DNA of 64,000 nt from Chloroflexota bacterium (GCA_011322445.1 DRMV01000043.1:1-64000), one strand, 5' to 3'; shown: positions 39,101-48,815, numbered from the stretch's first letter. Notes: generated by a model not told the origin, from the sequence alone. Translations and numbers: made by a program.

Positions 39101-40974
39101 TGCCCGTCAAGTTGCTTGGTCTCGCGCCGACTTTCGCGTACAACCTCATCCTGCCCACCCTGTTCGCGACGGTTGCGCTGACGGCTTTCGCCTTCGTGCG
39201 CGGGCTTTATGCTGCCTTAGGCCGCCCGTCGCCACGCCCTCGCGTGGTAGGGCTGGCTGGCGCGGTGGGGCTGGTGCTGCTGGGCAACCTCGGCACGGTG
39301 AAGATGCTGTGGCAGGGCTTCCAGAAACTGGCGGCTCCCGGCGGCGACATTGCCCACGCCAGCATTTTCAAGCACATCTTGTGGGCTGTGCTGGGCTTTC
39401 TGCAAACCTTAGGCGGGGCACACCTGCCTTACAGCATCGGCGATTGGTATTGGATTCCCAGCCGCGCCATTCCAGCGCCAGGCGAGATCGAGCCGATCAC
39501 CGAGTTCCCTTTCTTCACCTTCCTCTACGCTGACCTCCATGCCCACCTGATGGCGTTAGGGCTTACCCTGCTGGCCCTGCTCTGGGCCGCGGGGCTGCTG
39601 CTGTGGACCCGGAAACACAAGCCTTCATGGCAATGGTGGGTTGGTTCGTTCACCTGGGGCGGGCTGATTATTGGCGCCCTACGCCCCACCAACACCTGGG
39701 ACTGGCCGACTTACCTCGGCCTGGGGATGCTGGCGGCGGGCTATGCTGCCTGGCAAAGCCGCGAAGGCGCGCCCCAGAAACGCCGTCTCGGGGCTGCGGT
39801 GGCGGCCGCAGCCTGGCTGGCACTGGCGGCGATTCTCTTCTACCAGCCTTACGCCCAGTGGTACGCTCAGGGCTATACGAAGTTCCATATCTGGCATGGC
39901 ACCCACACGCCCATCGCTTCTTACTTCGTGCACTGGGGGCTGTTCCTTTTTGTGTTGATTTCCTGGCTGGCGTGGGAAACCCGTCGCTGGTTGGCCGAAA
40001 CGCCGGCAGTGGAAGGCCTGCGATGGTGGCTGCACACAGGCCACACGTGGGCGCCGCTCGCCGCTTTGCTCACCGTGGGCGTCGCGGCTGGCGTGGCGCT
40101 GGGCTTCCACGCGCCGATCGCCTGGGTCGTGGTGCCCCTGCTGGCATGGACAGGTGCATTGCTGCTGCGGCCAGGCCGGCCATTGCCCCAGCAAATTGTA
40201 CTGGTTATGTTGGGCGCAGGGCTAACACTGACCCTGGTGGTCGAAATCATCGTGCTGGAAGGCGACATCGGCCGCATGAACACTGTCTTCAAGTTCTACT
40301 TCCAGGTATGGACGCTCTTCAGCCTGAGTGCGGCTATTGCGCTGGGTGACCTGGTCGCGACTGCCTGCCGACAACGCCCGCGCTTGCGACAATGGTGGGG
40401 CTTCGCGCTGCTGGCGTTAGTGTGGGGTGCGGCGCTCTTCCCCGTCATCGGCGGCGCGGCCAAAATGCAAGACCGCATAGCCGACCAGGCACCGCACACC
40501 CTCGACGGCATGGCTTACATGCGCTACGCTCACTATTTCGACCAAAACACCAACATGGATTTAGCGCAAGACTACGACGCCATCCGCTGGATGCAAACCC
40601 ACGTGTCGGGCACGCCGGTGATTGTCGAAGGGCACACCGTGGAATACCGCTGGGGCAACCGCTTCACGATTTACACGGGGCTTCCCAGCGTGGTGGGCTG
40701 GAACTGGCATGAGCGCCAACAGCGCGGTGTGGTGGACCCCACGTGGGTGGAACAGCGCGTAACCGAAGTAGCAGACTTCTACACCACCACCGACCCGCAA
40801 CAAGCCCTGAACTTCCTGCGCAAATACGGTGTGCGTTACATCATCGTCGGGCAACTGGAACGCGCCTACTACAACGGGCCTGGGCTGGATAAATTCCCGC
40901 AATACAATGGCACCTTGTGGCAACGGGTTTACCAAAAAGGACAAACGACCATTTATGAGGTGTTTCCGCCATGA
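36160..40974 (+). CDS. Giant GT39 - YYY/DUF2298 fusion membrane protein
   Basis: The product is 1604 aa. The first half (about 30-780) is a GT39-type unit: hydrophobic anchor, loop QHLHPDERFLTMVASAIEP with the catalytic-type Asp-Glu, about 12 helices and an extracytoplasmic domain (about 450-780). The second half (about 800-1604) is a DUF2298/YYY-type membrane domain with HGYINYYYWGFVLVGMP (about 967) and several long loops. YYY proteins are known from Chloroflexota and Archaea and are uncharacterised. The ATG at 36160 is preferred over an upstream TTG at 36136. It overlaps ybaK by 4 nt. Confidence 0.85.
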   Translation: MNATHLPQPSSEPTAGPAAPPAKATGTRRRGQAGWLYEAALVVILLLALYLRTTGQNWDGEQHLHPDERFLTMVASAIEPVHSLREYFDTAHSTLNPANKGFGFYVYGTLPLFLTRFVGEAFHKTGYGQIHLVGRTLSALADVLLVFLVYLVAARLYDRRIGVLAAAFSAFTVTQIQNAHYFTVDSIFNLLTFVTVWLAIEIGRKPPDRPLKDDWWLFALFGLAYGSALASKISAAPVALLLPAAGLLRLARLDRRAQERETPWLLGLLALGGGIGLLTFRVFQPYAFAGPGFISGLNPHWLDNLRALRAQTSGTADFPPAMQWARRPIWFAWQNLTFWGTGLPYGLAAWAAFLWLGWRLFRKQEKPLGWLLWGWTGFIFALESAMPNPTMRYLLPVYPGLAVITGWGAVRLAERLPRRRRFWAIAGATVVLALTAAWAFAFVSIYHRPHTRIAATEWIFGHIPGPLTLTIHTPGGQTEPQLLPVPKDWTILPDTPLTITFRARATGAVEGLNLYRVVAPTPVDLQPLTLTATLTPAGQDTVLAQGSLGVTPQPNTAAPPQNLHIPLSPSVNLRQGEVYTIVVSTDHGRAWVLSPALANETSWDDGLPLRMDDYDPFGGIYQGLNFEMYWDDNAKKRTRMENILDGADYILITSSRQWASLPRLPERYPLVNAYYRHLIGCPPWETVEHCYDVAQVGTYHGDLGYDLVAVFESDPSLGPVHINDQPAEEAFTVYDHPKVFIFRKNWETYNPAHVRAVLGAVDLDHVMHILPGEAPPHPANLMLPPARWGLQQIRGTFQALFPHGSPLNRFLLLGVLAWYLLIALLGWVAWPLLRPFFAAFPDAGYPAARLGGMLLFAYLAWLWGSAGFTVSRAALAGVLLVLAAAAALAAHLQWPGLRDDLRRRKREILWAEIFFLAFFLLDLYIRWQNPDLWHPWRGGEKPMDLSFFTAVLKSATFPPYDPWFAHGYINYYYWGFVLVGMPVKLLGLAPTFAYNLILPTLFATVALTAFAFVRGLYAALGRPSPRPRVVGLAGAVGLVLLGNLGTVKMLWQGFQKLAAPGGDIAHASIFKHILWAVLGFLQTLGGAHLPYSIGDWYWIPSRAIPAPGEIEPITEFPFFTFLYADLHAHLMALGLTLLALLWAAGLLLWTRKHKPSWQWWVGSFTWGGLIIGALRPTNTWDWPTYLGLGMLAAGYAAWQSREGAPQKRRLGAAVAAAAWLALAAILFYQPYAQWYAQGYTKFHIWHGTHTPIASYFVHWGLFLFVLISWLAWETRRWLAETPAVEGLRWWLHTGHTWAPLAALLTVGVAAGVALGFHAPIAWVVVPLLAWTGALLLRPGRPLPQQIVLVMLGAGLTLTLVVEIIVLEGDIGRMNTVFKFYFQVWTLFSLSAAIALGDLVATACRQRPRLRQWWGFALLALVWGAALFPVIGGAAKMQDRIADQAPHTLDGMAYMRYAHYFDQNTNMDLAQDYDAIRWMQTHVSGTPVIVEGHTVEYRWGNRFTIYTGLPSVVGWNWHERQQRGVVDPTWVEQRVTEVADFYTTTDPQQALNFLRKYGVRYIIVGQLERAYYNGPGLDKFPQYNGTLWQRVYQKGQTTIYEVFPP

Positions 40975-41456
40975 GCAAGAACAACGTCACCCGCCTGTTA
41001 GACAAACGCGGCATTCCCTACACGGCCTACGACCTGCCGCGCGAAAAACTGGGGGCGCTGGAAACCGCGCGGCTGCTGAACGTGCCGCCGGAACGGGTGT
41101 TCAAGACCATCGTGGTGGTGCGCAGCGGGCGCGGCAAGCCGATTTTAGCCGTGGTATCGGGCACGCAAGAAGTGGATGTCAAAGCCGTCGCTCAGGTAGT
41201 CGGAGAGAAAAAGGTGCGCGTGCCACCTCAGAAGGAAGCCGAGCGGCTCACGGGGTTGCAGGCAGGGGGCATTTCCCCGCTCGCGCTTTTAGGGCGCGGT
41301 TTCACTGTCATCCTCGACGCGAGCGCGACCGAGGCTGAATTCCTGCACATTTCCGGGGGCCAGCGGGGGCTCAACCTGCGCTTACAGGTAGAAGATTTTC
41401 TCCAACTCACCGGCGCCCGCGTGGCTCCGATTGGCCGCGAGCGCCCTCAAGCGTAA
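40971..41456 (+). CDS. ybaK: Cys-tRNA(Pro) deacylase, YbaK/EbsC family
   Basis: The product is 161 aa. This editing domain removes Cys mis-charged on tRNA-Pro. Family features are LLDKRGIPYTAYDLP, the catalytic-loop Lys in RVFKTIVV (about 45), and GGISPLALLG (about 99), the conserved substrate-specificity loop. The start overlaps the giant membrane-protein stop (ATGA), an operon arrangement without an evident functional link. It is followed by a long promoter region. Confidence 0.9.
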   Translation: MSKNNVTRLLDKRGIPYTAYDLPREKLGALETARLLNVPPERVFKTIVVVRSGRGKPILAVVSGTQEVDVKAVAQVVGEKKVRVPPQKEAERLTGLQAGGISPLALLGRGFTVILDASATEAEFLHISGGQRGLNLRLQVEDFLQLTGARVAPIGRERPQA

Positions 41457-41485
41457 AAAAAGCGTAAACAAGCCCAAAAGTGACC

Positions 41486-41515
41486 TTGCAGTAACTTCCC
41501 CTTTTCCCCTATACT
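41486..41515 (+). promoter_or_regulatory. Promoter of the amino-acid ABC operon
   Basis: TTGCAG (41486-41491), an 18-nt spacer and TATACT (41510-41515). The 110-nt leader holds two small inverted repeats: CTTCC/GGAAG around 41526-41541 and ACCTT/AAGGT at 41570-41584. No known riboswitch is recognised. Confidence 0.6.
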
Positions 41516-41627
41516 TTAGTACCGCTTCCCAAAGTGGAAGTGCGCGACTTGTTTCATCCCCGTGGGTTAACCTTATCACAAGGTAATACACCCCCATTCT
41601 CACCTTTCCCTAAAAGGAGGAGGTCGT

Positions 41628-42734
41628 ATGACGAAGCGTATTTTCTATGTTTTGGGCGTGCTGGTTGTGCTCGGCATGCTCCTGGCTGCCTGCGGTAGCA
41701 GTGGGCAAAGCGCCCCCGAGGCGGTCAAGACCGTGATCGTGACCGTAGAGGCGCAGGGCGGCAACACCCCCAGCGGCTACGGCGCGACCCTCAAGGCCGT
41801 GAAAGAGCGCGGGCACCTTATCTGCGGCGTGAACGCCCAACTGCCCGGCTTCGGCTACGTGGACGATCAGGGTAACTACAAAGGCTTTGACGTCGACTTC
41901 TGCCATGCAGTGGCAGCAGCCATCTTTGGCGACCCCAACAAGGTGGAATTCCGCCCGTTGACCGCCAAAGAACGCTTCACCGCCCTGCAGACCGGTGAGA
42001 TCGATGTGCTCATCCGCAACACGACCTGGACGCTGACCCGCGACACCGAACTGGGCGCCAACTTCGCCGCGACCACCTTCTACGACGGTCAGGGCATCAT
42101 GGTGCGCAAAGACAGCGGCATCACCAAACTGGAAGACCTGGAAGGCGCAAAGATCTGCGTGGCCACCGGCACCACCACCGAACTGAACCTGGCTGACCAG
42201 ATGGCCGCTCACAACATTGACTACACCCCCGTGGTGTTCGAAACCGCCGACCAGGTGTTCGGTGCTTACGAAGAAGGCCGCTGCGACGCTGTGACCACCG
42301 ACAAGTCCGGTCTGGTTTCCCGCCGCGTGACCCTGAAGAACCCCGACGACCACGTCATTCTGGACATCACCCTCTCCAAAGAGCCGCTGGGCCCGGTGGT
42401 CCGCCAGGGCGACGATCAGTGGTTCGACATCATCAACTGGGTTGTCTTTGCAACCTTCACCGGTGAAGAAGAAGGCATCACCTCGAAGAACGTTGATGAA
42501 ATCAAAGCCACGACCAAGAACCCCAACGTCAAGAAATTCCTCGGCCTGGAAGGTGAAATGGGCCAGAAACTCGGCCTGAGCGACGATTGGGCTTACAACA
42601 TCATCAAGATGGTCGGCAACTACGCCGAGATTTACGACCGCAACCTGGGCCCCGGCACTCCCTTCAACCTGCCGCGCGGCTTGAACGCTTCCTGGAAGGA
42701 CGGCGGCTTGCTTTACGCCCCGCCCATCCGGTAA
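41628..42734 (+). CDS. aapJ: General L-amino-acid ABC transporter, substrate-binding lipoprotein
   Basis: The product is 368 aa. A type II signal peptide ends in LAACGSSG, so the mature protein is anchored through Cys about residue 21. The solute-binding core has GHLICGVNAQLPGFGYVDDQGNYKGFDVDFC and DVLIRNTTWTLTRD, the pattern of AapJ/BztA. It captures amino acids outside the membrane for the permeases that follow. The ATG has AAAGGAGGAGG. An intra-operon terminator-like hairpin after it should give excess binding protein over permease. Confidence 0.92.
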   Translation: MTKRIFYVLGVLVVLGMLLAACGSSGQSAPEAVKTVIVTVEAQGGNTPSGYGATLKAVKERGHLICGVNAQLPGFGYVDDQGNYKGFDVDFCHAVAAAIFGDPNKVEFRPLTAKERFTALQTGEIDVLIRNTTWTLTRDTELGANFAATTFYDGQGIMVRKDSGITKLEDLEGAKICVATGTTTELNLADQMAAHNIDYTPVVFETADQVFGAYEEGRCDAVTTDKSGLVSRRVTLKNPDDHVILDITLSKEPLGPVVRQGDDQWFDIINWVVFATFTGEEEGITSKNVDEIKATTKNPNVKKFLGLEGEMGQKLGLSDDWAYNIIKMVGNYAEIYDRNLGPGTPFNLPRGLNASWKDGGLLYAPPIR

Positions 42735-42747
42735 GACAGGCAGTCAT

Positions 42748-42788
42748 AAAGGGAAGGGGGTGCCGCAGGGCACACCCTTCCCTTTTTT
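42748..42788 (+). terminator. Intra-operon attenuator between aapJ and aapQ
   Basis: GGGAAGGGGGTG (42751-42762) pairs with CACACCCTTCCC (42771-42782) with one mismatch, followed by six Ts. It lies within the operon, so it probably lets only part of the transcripts proceed to the permease genes. Confidence 0.8.
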
Positions 42789-42818
42789 GTTTTAGAAGAG
42801 CCCCGCCTGGAGGTCCGT

Positions 42819-43997
42819 ATGAACGAAACGAGCATTCCCTTTTGGCGAGATGAACGGGTTCTGCAGTGGATTGCGCAAATTATCTTTCTGGTAGCGGTGG
42901 TGGGCTTCCTGTGGTATCTCTACCACAACATGATTACCGCCCTGGCTCAGCGCGGCCTGCTGCCCAGTTTTCATTTCCTCAGCCTGACAGCAGGCTTTGA
43001 CATTGGTGAGCACCTGATCCCTTACAGTCGCAGCAGCACATACGGCCGAGCCTTTCTGGTGGGCATTCTCAACACCATTGAAGTCAGCGCCCTGGGCATT
43101 GTTTTCGCTACGATTTTGGGCGTCATCCTCGGTGTGATGCGGCTTTCCACCAACTGGCTCATCAACAAGATCGCAAGTATTTATATTGAAATCATCCGCA
43201 ATATTCCGTTGCTGGTGCTGCTGGTGTTCTGGTACACCGGCGTATTTTTGCAATTGCCGCGGCTCAAAGAGGCAAAAATTCTGCCCGGCCCTACCATCGT
43301 CAGCAATCGCGGCATCGCCATGCCCTGGGGAAAACCCACGGCGACCTGGCATACTTATCTCTACATTTTGCTCATCGGGTTGATTCTGGCAGCGATTGTG
43401 TGGTGGCGGCTCACGGCCATCGGCAAACGCACCGGTCGGATGCCGCTGGTCACGGTTTGGTCCACTTTGACTTTTCTGGGCGTGGCCGCGCTGGGCTGGG
43501 TTGGTCTGGTGCTCTTTGCCCATCAAGCCCCCCTTGCCCTCGATACGCCTTACATCAAAGGACTGCGAACGGTCGGAGGGCTGGAACTGACCCCCGAGTT
43601 CATGGCGTTGTTCTCAGGGCTGGTGTTTTACACCGCAGCCTTCATCGCCGAGGTGGTGCGCGCCGGCATTCAATCAGTTTCCAAAGGGCAAATCGAAGCC
43701 GCTCGGGCATTGGGGCTCAACGGCTTCCAAACCCTGCGGCTGGTCGTGTTCCCCCAGGCGCTGCGGGTGATCGTGCCGCCAATGACCAGCCAGTACCTCA
43801 ACCTGACCAAGAACTCATCGCTGGCTGTGTTCATCGGCTTCCCCGATCTGTATTCGGTGGCAGGCACCATCCACAACCAAACCGGGCGCGCGGTGGAAGT
43901 GACCACCTTGATGATGGCTGTGTACCTCTCCTTTAGCCTGGCCACCTCAGTGTTCATGAACTGGTATAACAAGAAAATCCGCCTGGTGGAGCGTTAG
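42819..43997 (+). CDS. aapQ: General L-amino-acid ABC transporter, permease 1
   Basis: The product is 392 aa, longer than common His/Glu permeases, as is usual for AapQ. Eight or so helices; the conserved cytoplasmic EAA loop reads [29 protein letters not shown], with core EAARALGLNGF. The insert between helices (about 140-260) is typical of the Aap family. IEIIRNIPLLV is also diagnostic. The ATG has a GGAGG site. It forms a heterodimer with AapM. Confidence 0.9.
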   Translation: MNETSIPFWRDERVLQWIAQIIFLVAVVGFLWYLYHNMITALAQRGLLPSFHFLSLTAGFDIGEHLIPYSRSSTYGRAFLVGILNTIEVSALGIVFATILGVILGVMRLSTNWLINKIASIYIEIIRNIPLLVLLVFWYTGVFLQLPRLKEAKILPGPTIVSNRGIAMPWGKPTATWHTYLYILLIGLILAAIVWWRLTAIGKRTGRMPLVTVWSTLTFLGVAALGWVGLVLFAHQAPLALDTPYIKGLRTVGGLELTPEFMALFSGLVFYTAAFIAEVVRAGIQSVSKGQIEAARALGLNGFQTLRLVVFPQALRVIVPPMTSQYLNLTKNSSLAVFIGFPDLYSVAGTIHNQTGRAVEVTTLMMAVYLSFSLATSVFMNWYNKKIRLVER

Positions 43998-43999
43998 CC

Positions 44000-45211
44000 A
44001 TGATGAACCGAAACCAAGAACAATACACCAGCGGCGAAGTGCTGGCCCCGCCCACCGAACGCTACACCGTCATCGGCTGGCTGAAGAAAAACCTTTTCAG
44101 CACGTGGTATTACACCCTGCTGACGCTGTTCACGCTGTATATACTTTACATCATCATCAAACCCACCCTGATCTGGGTCTTCACTCAAGCGCAGTGGCAG
44201 GTAGTGGTGGTCAACCTGCGGCTGTTCATGGTGGGGCAATACCCCGCAGACCAAATTTTCCGCATCTGGATTGCACTTCACCTGCTGGCTTTCACGGTCG
44301 GCCTGGCGTGGGCTATCTGGTTACCGCGCTCCCGCCGCATCGGGGCCTTCCTGCTGCTCATTCCGCTGGGGCTGGCAGCCTTGCCCTTCATCAGCACCTT
44401 CTCCCACATCAACTGGGTAATTTTTGACATTGCGGCGCTGGCAGGCTGGGGACTGGGCACCTGGAAGCCCAAAGCCATGCGGCGGCCACTGCTCGTGTTG
44501 CTGCTGGCTTACTTTCCCATCCTCATCCTGCTCATCCTGGGCGTACAGCCCATCTTGAAAATCGTCAAAACCAACCTGTGGGGCGGTTTGCTGTTGACGA
44601 TGCTGCTGGCCGTGGTGGGGATTACCGTTTCGTTTCCCCTGGGCATTTTGCTGGCGTTAGGCCGTAAATCGGAATTGCCCATCGTCAAACTGTTCAGCAT
44701 CCTTTACATCGAGATCATTCGCGGCGTGCCGTTGGTAACCGTGCTGTTCATGGCCCAATTGATGCTGCCGCTGTTCCTCCCCCCTCAGATCAAAATCGAC
44801 AACGTCATCCGTGCTATGGCAGGCATCGTGCTGTTCGCCGCCGCCTACATGGCCGAAAACGTGCGCGGCGGGCTCCAGGCCATCCCCAAAGGGCAATACG
44901 AAGCCGCGTGGGCATTGGGCTTGAACGGCTTTCAGACCACCTTCTTCATCATCCTGCCTCAGGCCCTGCGGAACGTGATCCCCGTGCTGGTCAACCAGTT
45001 CATCGCCCTCTTCAAAGACACCTCGCTGGTGGCAATCGTGGGCCTGTTAGACCTGTTGGGGATTGCTTCGACCGTCCTTGCCCAACCCGAATTCATTGGC
45101 AAGCAACGCGAAGTTTACCTGTTCATCGCCCTGATTTACTGGGTGTTCAGTTACGCCATGTCCTACGCCAGCCGCCGCCTGGAAGTGGCGCTGGGCGTGG
45201 GTGAACGCTAA
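44000..45211 (+). CDS. aapM: General L-amino-acid ABC transporter, permease 2
   Basis: The product is 403 aa. It has an N-terminal extra membrane region (about 25-200) and a C-terminal permease core with [18 protein letters not shown] and the EAA loop [21 protein letters not shown]. It pairs with AapQ to form the channel. The start is 2 nt after the AapQ stop, which indicates coupling. One of the few differences to proteobacterial AapM is a shorter periplasmic loop (judged from memory of the family). Confidence 0.9.
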   Translation: MMNRNQEQYTSGEVLAPPTERYTVIGWLKKNLFSTWYYTLLTLFTLYILYIIIKPTLIWVFTQAQWQVVVVNLRLFMVGQYPADQIFRIWIALHLLAFTVGLAWAIWLPRSRRIGAFLLLIPLGLAALPFISTFSHINWVIFDIAALAGWGLGTWKPKAMRRPLLVLLLAYFPILILLILGVQPILKIVKTNLWGGLLLTMLLAVVGITVSFPLGILLALGRKSELPIVKLFSILYIEIIRGVPLVTVLFMAQLMLPLFLPPQIKIDNVIRAMAGIVLFAAAYMAENVRGGLQAIPKGQYEAAWALGLNGFQTTFFIILPQALRNVIPVLVNQFIALFKDTSLVAIVGLLDLLGIASTVLAQPEFIGKQREVYLFIALIYWVFSYAMSYASRRLEVALGVGER

Positions 45212-45227
45212 ATTCGGAGGCAATAAA

Positions 45228-46052
45228 ATGAGCACATCTGTGGTCGAGGTTAAAACCACACCTGAACAAATTTTGGAAATGCCGGAAGAACATCGCGCAG
45301 AGGCCATCGAAAAAGGCGAAATTCCTATTGTGTTGGCCCATGAAGTCCACAAGTGGTACGGCAACTTCCACGTGCTGCGCGGCATCAACATGGAAGTCTA
45401 CAAAGGCGAGGTGATCGTGATTTTCGGGCCTTCCGGCTCAGGGAAGTCCACTTTCATCCGCACCATCAATCGGCTGGAAGAGTACCAAAAGGGCAAAATC
45501 ATCGTTGACGGCACAGAACTCAGCCGCGACATCCGCAACATCGAAAAAATCCGCATGGAAACCGGCATGGTGTTCCAGCAATTCAACCTCTTTCCCCACC
45601 TGACGGTGTTGCAAAACATCACCCTGGCCCCCATTCAAGTGCGCAAATGGCCCAAAGCCAAAGCCGAGGAAGTCGCCATGCAACTGCTGAAGCGCGTCGG
45701 CATTCCCGACCAGGCCAACAAGTTCCCCGGCCAGCTCTCAGGCGGCCAGCAGCAGCGTGTGGCAATCGCCCGGGCTTTGGCAATGCAACCGAAAATCATG
45801 CTCTTCGACGAGCCTACTTCGGCGCTCGACCCCGAAATGATCAAAGAAGTGCTCGACGTGATGGTGGAACTGGCCGAAAGCGGCATGACGATGCTGGTGG
45901 TCACCCACGAAATGGGCTTTGCCCGCGCCGTGGCCGACCGGATGTACTTCTTCGACCAGGGGCAAATCGTCGAAAGCGGTTCACCGGAACAAATTTTCAC
46001 CAACCCTCAGGAAGACCGCACCAAACTGTTCCTCTCGCAGATTTTGCACTAA
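45228..46052 (+). CDS. aapP: General L-amino-acid ABC transporter, ATP-binding protein
   Basis: The product is 274 aa. Walker [10 protein letters not shown] (about 74), Q-loop [12 protein letters not shown], signature [15 protein letters not shown] (about 172), Walker [15 protein letters not shown] and switch His in VVTHEMGF. An N-terminal extension of about 35 residues ([19 protein letters not shown]) is not usual for AapP. The ATG at 45228 has TCGGAGG 8 nt upstream. It is the last gene of the operon and is followed by a strong terminator. Confidence 0.95.
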   Translation: MSTSVVEVKTTPEQILEMPEEHRAEAIEKGEIPIVLAHEVHKWYGNFHVLRGINMEVYKGEVIVIFGPSGSGKSTFIRTINRLEEYQKGKIIVDGTELSRDIRNIEKIRMETGMVFQQFNLFPHLTVLQNITLAPIQVRKWPKAKAEEVAMQLLKRVGIPDQANKFPGQLSGGQQQRVAIARALAMQPKIMLFDEPTSALDPEMIKEVLDVMVELAESGMTMLVVTHEMGFARAVADRMYFFDQGQIVESGSPEQIFTNPQEDRTKLFLSQILH

Positions 46053-46093
46053 CACCCTGCGCCTTCCCCCACAATTGCCCATTGAGCAAACAC

Positions 46094-46130
46094 AACCGGC
46101 GGGCTACAAAAATAGCCCGCCGGTTAGCAT
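46094..46130 (+). terminator. Rho-independent terminator of the aap operon
   Basis: AACCGGCGGGCTA (46094-46106) and TAGCCCGCCGGTT (46113-46125) form a perfect 13-bp stem around CAAAAA, followed by AGCATTTTT. Confidence 0.92.
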
Positions 46131-46303
46131 TTTTACAAGCCCTGGTGTTCAACCTTCCATCGCCATCAACGCAGCCTTTGCTTTCGCCAGCAATTTCACT
46201 GGCACAAACATTCGCGCCTCAGCATTGATGCAAATCACAAATTCAGATCCTCACTCCAACACTCTCTCAACACCAGCCTACGTTGCATTCACAGCAATAC
46301 TAC

Positions 46304-47251
46304 TTATGGGCACTCGGCCAGGGTGTGGCACGGCTTCAACCAATACACATCACCGCCGCCCTCCGCGGTCCAGCCCACAATCCCGCTGCGGTTGAGGCGC
46401 ACCTTCCACCAGGTCCAACCGTCGCGGCACACCGGCCCAAACAGCACCTTCATCGATTCACCAGGCTTGGCACGGTCGAGCACTTCCCCTTGCTTCGCCG
46501 GGATATTCCGCACGCGGTTGGGCAAAGGCGGCGAGAAAGCCACGTAGGCATATTCACCCACAGTCAACTGGGGCGGGGGGGAATCCGGGCAAAAGCGCGG
46601 CGCAGGCGTGGGCGTAGGCAGCGGGGTAGGATACACCGAAGCCTGCACATCCATGCTCTCGCACGCCAGCCCCTGGAAGAAAGCACGATCGCCCTCGGTC
46701 AACGGCAATACTGCCGTAATGCGATAGGGCGGGTGATCCTCATAGAAAAAGAGCACCGCCTCCACATCACCGGAAGCCAGCCGCCACAGCCAGGGGCGCC
46801 CCCCTTCATAGTGAAGGCCGCCCAACACCACCTCGGTGGCCTGCGGCGTATGGCTTACCGCCCAGCATGGCAACGCCGACGTCGGCGCACCATCCACCAA
46901 GGTTGCCGCCATCTGCGTGGCCTTGACTTCCCAACTGTAATCGGTGCCGTAAAAACCCGTCTTGACGCTTTCGCTCATCAACGCTGCCAACGCCTGCACA
47001 TCGTGGCGGCGCAACGCCTCCTGCAACTGGCGCACGCGTTCGGCCAGCGGGAAGGGGGTAGGCGTGGGGGAAAGCGCGGGCGTCGCCGTAGGCGGCTCTG
47101 CCGTCGGCCGAGGGGGCATTGTAGGGGAAGGCGTCGCTGTAGGTGCTGCCGTGGGGGTAGCAGGCGCAGTTCCCCCACCACAAGATCCTAACAGCCACGC
47201 GCCCAAAACGCCCAAAACCAGAAATCCAAAGAAACGCGTCGTGATTCTCAT
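46304..47251 (-). CDS. Lipoprotein with Thr/Pro linkers and SH3-like C-terminal domain
   Basis: The product is 315 aa. The signal peptide ends in a lipobox-like LLGSCGGG, so it is probably lipid-anchored. Two Thr-Pro linkers (TPTAAPTATPSP and TPLPTPTPAP) flank a helical/beta middle domain (about 70-195). The C-terminal 85 residues (GEYAYVAFSPPLPNRVRNIP... to GDVYWLKP) look like an SH3b domain, often wall-binding. The M at 47251 is chosen because GGAGATG lies just upstream and the basic start of the signal peptide follows; an ATG at 47266 also exists. Function unknown. Confidence 0.75.
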   Translation of the reverse strand: MRITTRFFGFLVLGVLGAWLLGSCGGGTAPATPTAAPTATPSPTMPPRPTAEPPTATPALSPTPTPFPLAERVRQLQEALRRHDVQALAALMSESVKTGFYGTDYSWEVKATQMAATLVDGAPTSALPCWAVSHTPQATEVVLGGLHYEGGRPWLWRLASGDVEAVLFFYEDHPPYRITAVLPLTEGDRAFFQGLACESMDVQASVYPTPLPTPTPAPRFCPDSPPPQLTVGEYAYVAFSPPLPNRVRNIPAKQGEVLDRAKPGESMKVLFGPVCRDGWTWWKVRLNRSGIVGWTAEGGGDVYWLKPCHTLAECP

Positions 47252-47360
47252 CGGTATCATCTCCATCGTGGAATTTCACACGAACACAGAAAGAGCGGAA
47301 CGCCAGCGCCTTGCGGAAAGGCTTTCGCCTTCCACTGGCGGGGTTTCGCCGTGCTCTATT

Positions 47361-48815
47361 CTACCCCTTGATGACCGCTAAGGGCACCAGCCGTGCTACC
47401 TTGCGCGCCAGCCCTGCACCGACCACGCTTCCCACCACCAAATCCACATCCTTGTAGGCAAAAGGGGCTTCCTCGGCCAGGCCACGCATGGAACCCGCGC
47501 GCACGTGAATGCCTTCGGCTTCCAGTTCTTCCAGCAATTGCGAACCCCGCACCCGCTTCTTGGCCTGCGAGCGGCTCATCATGCGGCCTGCACCGTGGCA
47601 TGTCGAGCCAAACGCCTTGCGCATACCGCCTTCGGTGCCCGCGAGCACCCACGACGCGGTGCCCATACTCCCTGGCACCAGCACCGGCTGGCCTATCGGG
47701 CGGTATTCCGGCGGCAGGTCGGGGCGCCCAGGCCCGAACGCGCGGGTCGCGCCCTTGCGGTGCACGCACACCTTCAGCCGCTTGCCGTCCACGGTATGGG
47801 TTTCCACCTTGGCGGTGTTGTGGTGCAGGTCGTAAACCACCCGCAACCACCATACGCTTTGGTCGTAAACCCCACGCAACACCGTCTCGAAAGCCGCCCG
47901 CGCATGGTGCGTAATCAACTGCCGGTTCACAAAAGCAAAATTGGCCGCACAGCGCATCGCGGCAAGGTAATCCTGCCCCAGGCGGGTGGAAAGGGGCGCA
48001 TAGGCCAGATCGCGGTCGGGCAGCGCGCGTACATACGGCTCTTTTTGCAGCGCCCGGACGTAGTCGGAACAAATCTGATGCCCAAAGCCCCGCGAGCCGG
48101 TGTGGATGAGCAAAGTGACCTGGCCTTCTTCCAGGCCAAAAGCCTGTGCGGCTTCCGCATCATAGACCGCATCCACCAGGCCGATTTCCACGAAATGGTT
48201 GCCCGCGCCCAGGGTGCCCAACTGAGGGCGTCCGCGCTCCTTAGCGCGCTGGCTCACCTTGCCGAAATCCGCACCATCCATCACGCCCTGGCTCTCGATG
48301 TGCCGCAGGTCGGCGGGCACGGCATAGCCGTTTTCCAGGGCCCAGCGCACTCCGCGGTGGCACACCGCGGCCAAGTCTGCGTTGGAAACCCTGATACTGC
48401 CGCCCCGCCCCACCCCGCTGGGAATGCGCGCATTGAGCGCGTCGGCCAGGTCATCAAGGTAAGGCGCAACCATCTTGTAATTCAAGCGGGAAGCCAGCAG
48501 GCGCACGCCGCAGCCAATGTCGTAGCCCACGCCGCCAGGGGAGATCGCGCCGTCAGGCCAGCGGGTGGCTGCCACCCCGCCAATGGGAAAGCCATAGCCC
48601 TGATGGACATCGGGCATCACGGCCACGAACCCCACCAACCCCGGCAAACTGCGCGCCACGTTGACCGCCTGCATCAGCGCCTCGTCCCGCAGCGCGTATT
48701 CCAGCAGGCGCTCACCCGCAAACAACCGCACCGGCACCTTCATCTTCTTGCGGAAAGTGGTCGGAATTTCCCAGGTGTAGTCGTCAATACGGCGGAGGTC
48801 GTGTTTGTGAATCAT
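47361..48815 (-). CDS. rtcB: RNA-splicing ligase RtcB
   Basis: The product is 484 aa. It joins RNA 2',3'-cyclic phosphate or 3'-phosphate ends to 5'-OH ends using GTP and Mn2+. Metal and active-site residues are seen in [40 protein letters not shown], and [13 protein letters not shown]. The guanylated His region reads [16 protein letters not shown] (about 405). Its leader has the octamer array abutting the ATG and no Shine-Dalgarno. The archease gene lies 92 nt upstream on the same strand, a known functional partner. Confidence 0.96.
   Translation of the reverse strand: MIHKHDLRRIDDYTWEIPTTFRKKMKVPVRLFAGERLLEYALRDEALMQAVNVARSLPGLVGFVAVMPDVHQGYGFPIGGVAATRWPDGAISPGGVGYDIGCGVRLLASRLNYKMVAPYLDDLADALNARIPSGVGRGGSIRVSNADLAAVCHRGVRWALENGYAVPADLRHIESQGVMDGADFGKVSQRAKERGRPQLGTLGAGNHFVEIGLVDAVYDAEAAQAFGLEEGQVTLLIHTGSRGFGHQICSDYVRALQKEPYVRALPDRDLAYAPLSTRLGQDYLAAMRCAANFAFVNRQLITHHARAAFETVLRGVYDQSVWWLRVVYDLHHNTAKVETHTVDGKRLKVCVHRKGATRAFGPGRPDLPPEYRPIGQPVLVPGSMGTASWVLAGTEGGMRKAFGSTCHGAGRMMSRSQAKKRVRGSQLLEELEAEGIHVRAGSMRGLAEEAPFAYKDVDLVVGSVVGAGLARKVARLVPLAVIKG

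Noticed and set aside
41516..41627. Riboswitch in the leader of the amino-acid ABC operon
   Set aside because: Only two small inverted repeats are present; no known glycine, lysine or glutamine riboswitch core could be found.
46131..46303. Gene between the aap terminator and the lipoprotein gene
   Set aside because: The stretch is lower in GC and contains no frame with a start, ribosome-binding site or motif.
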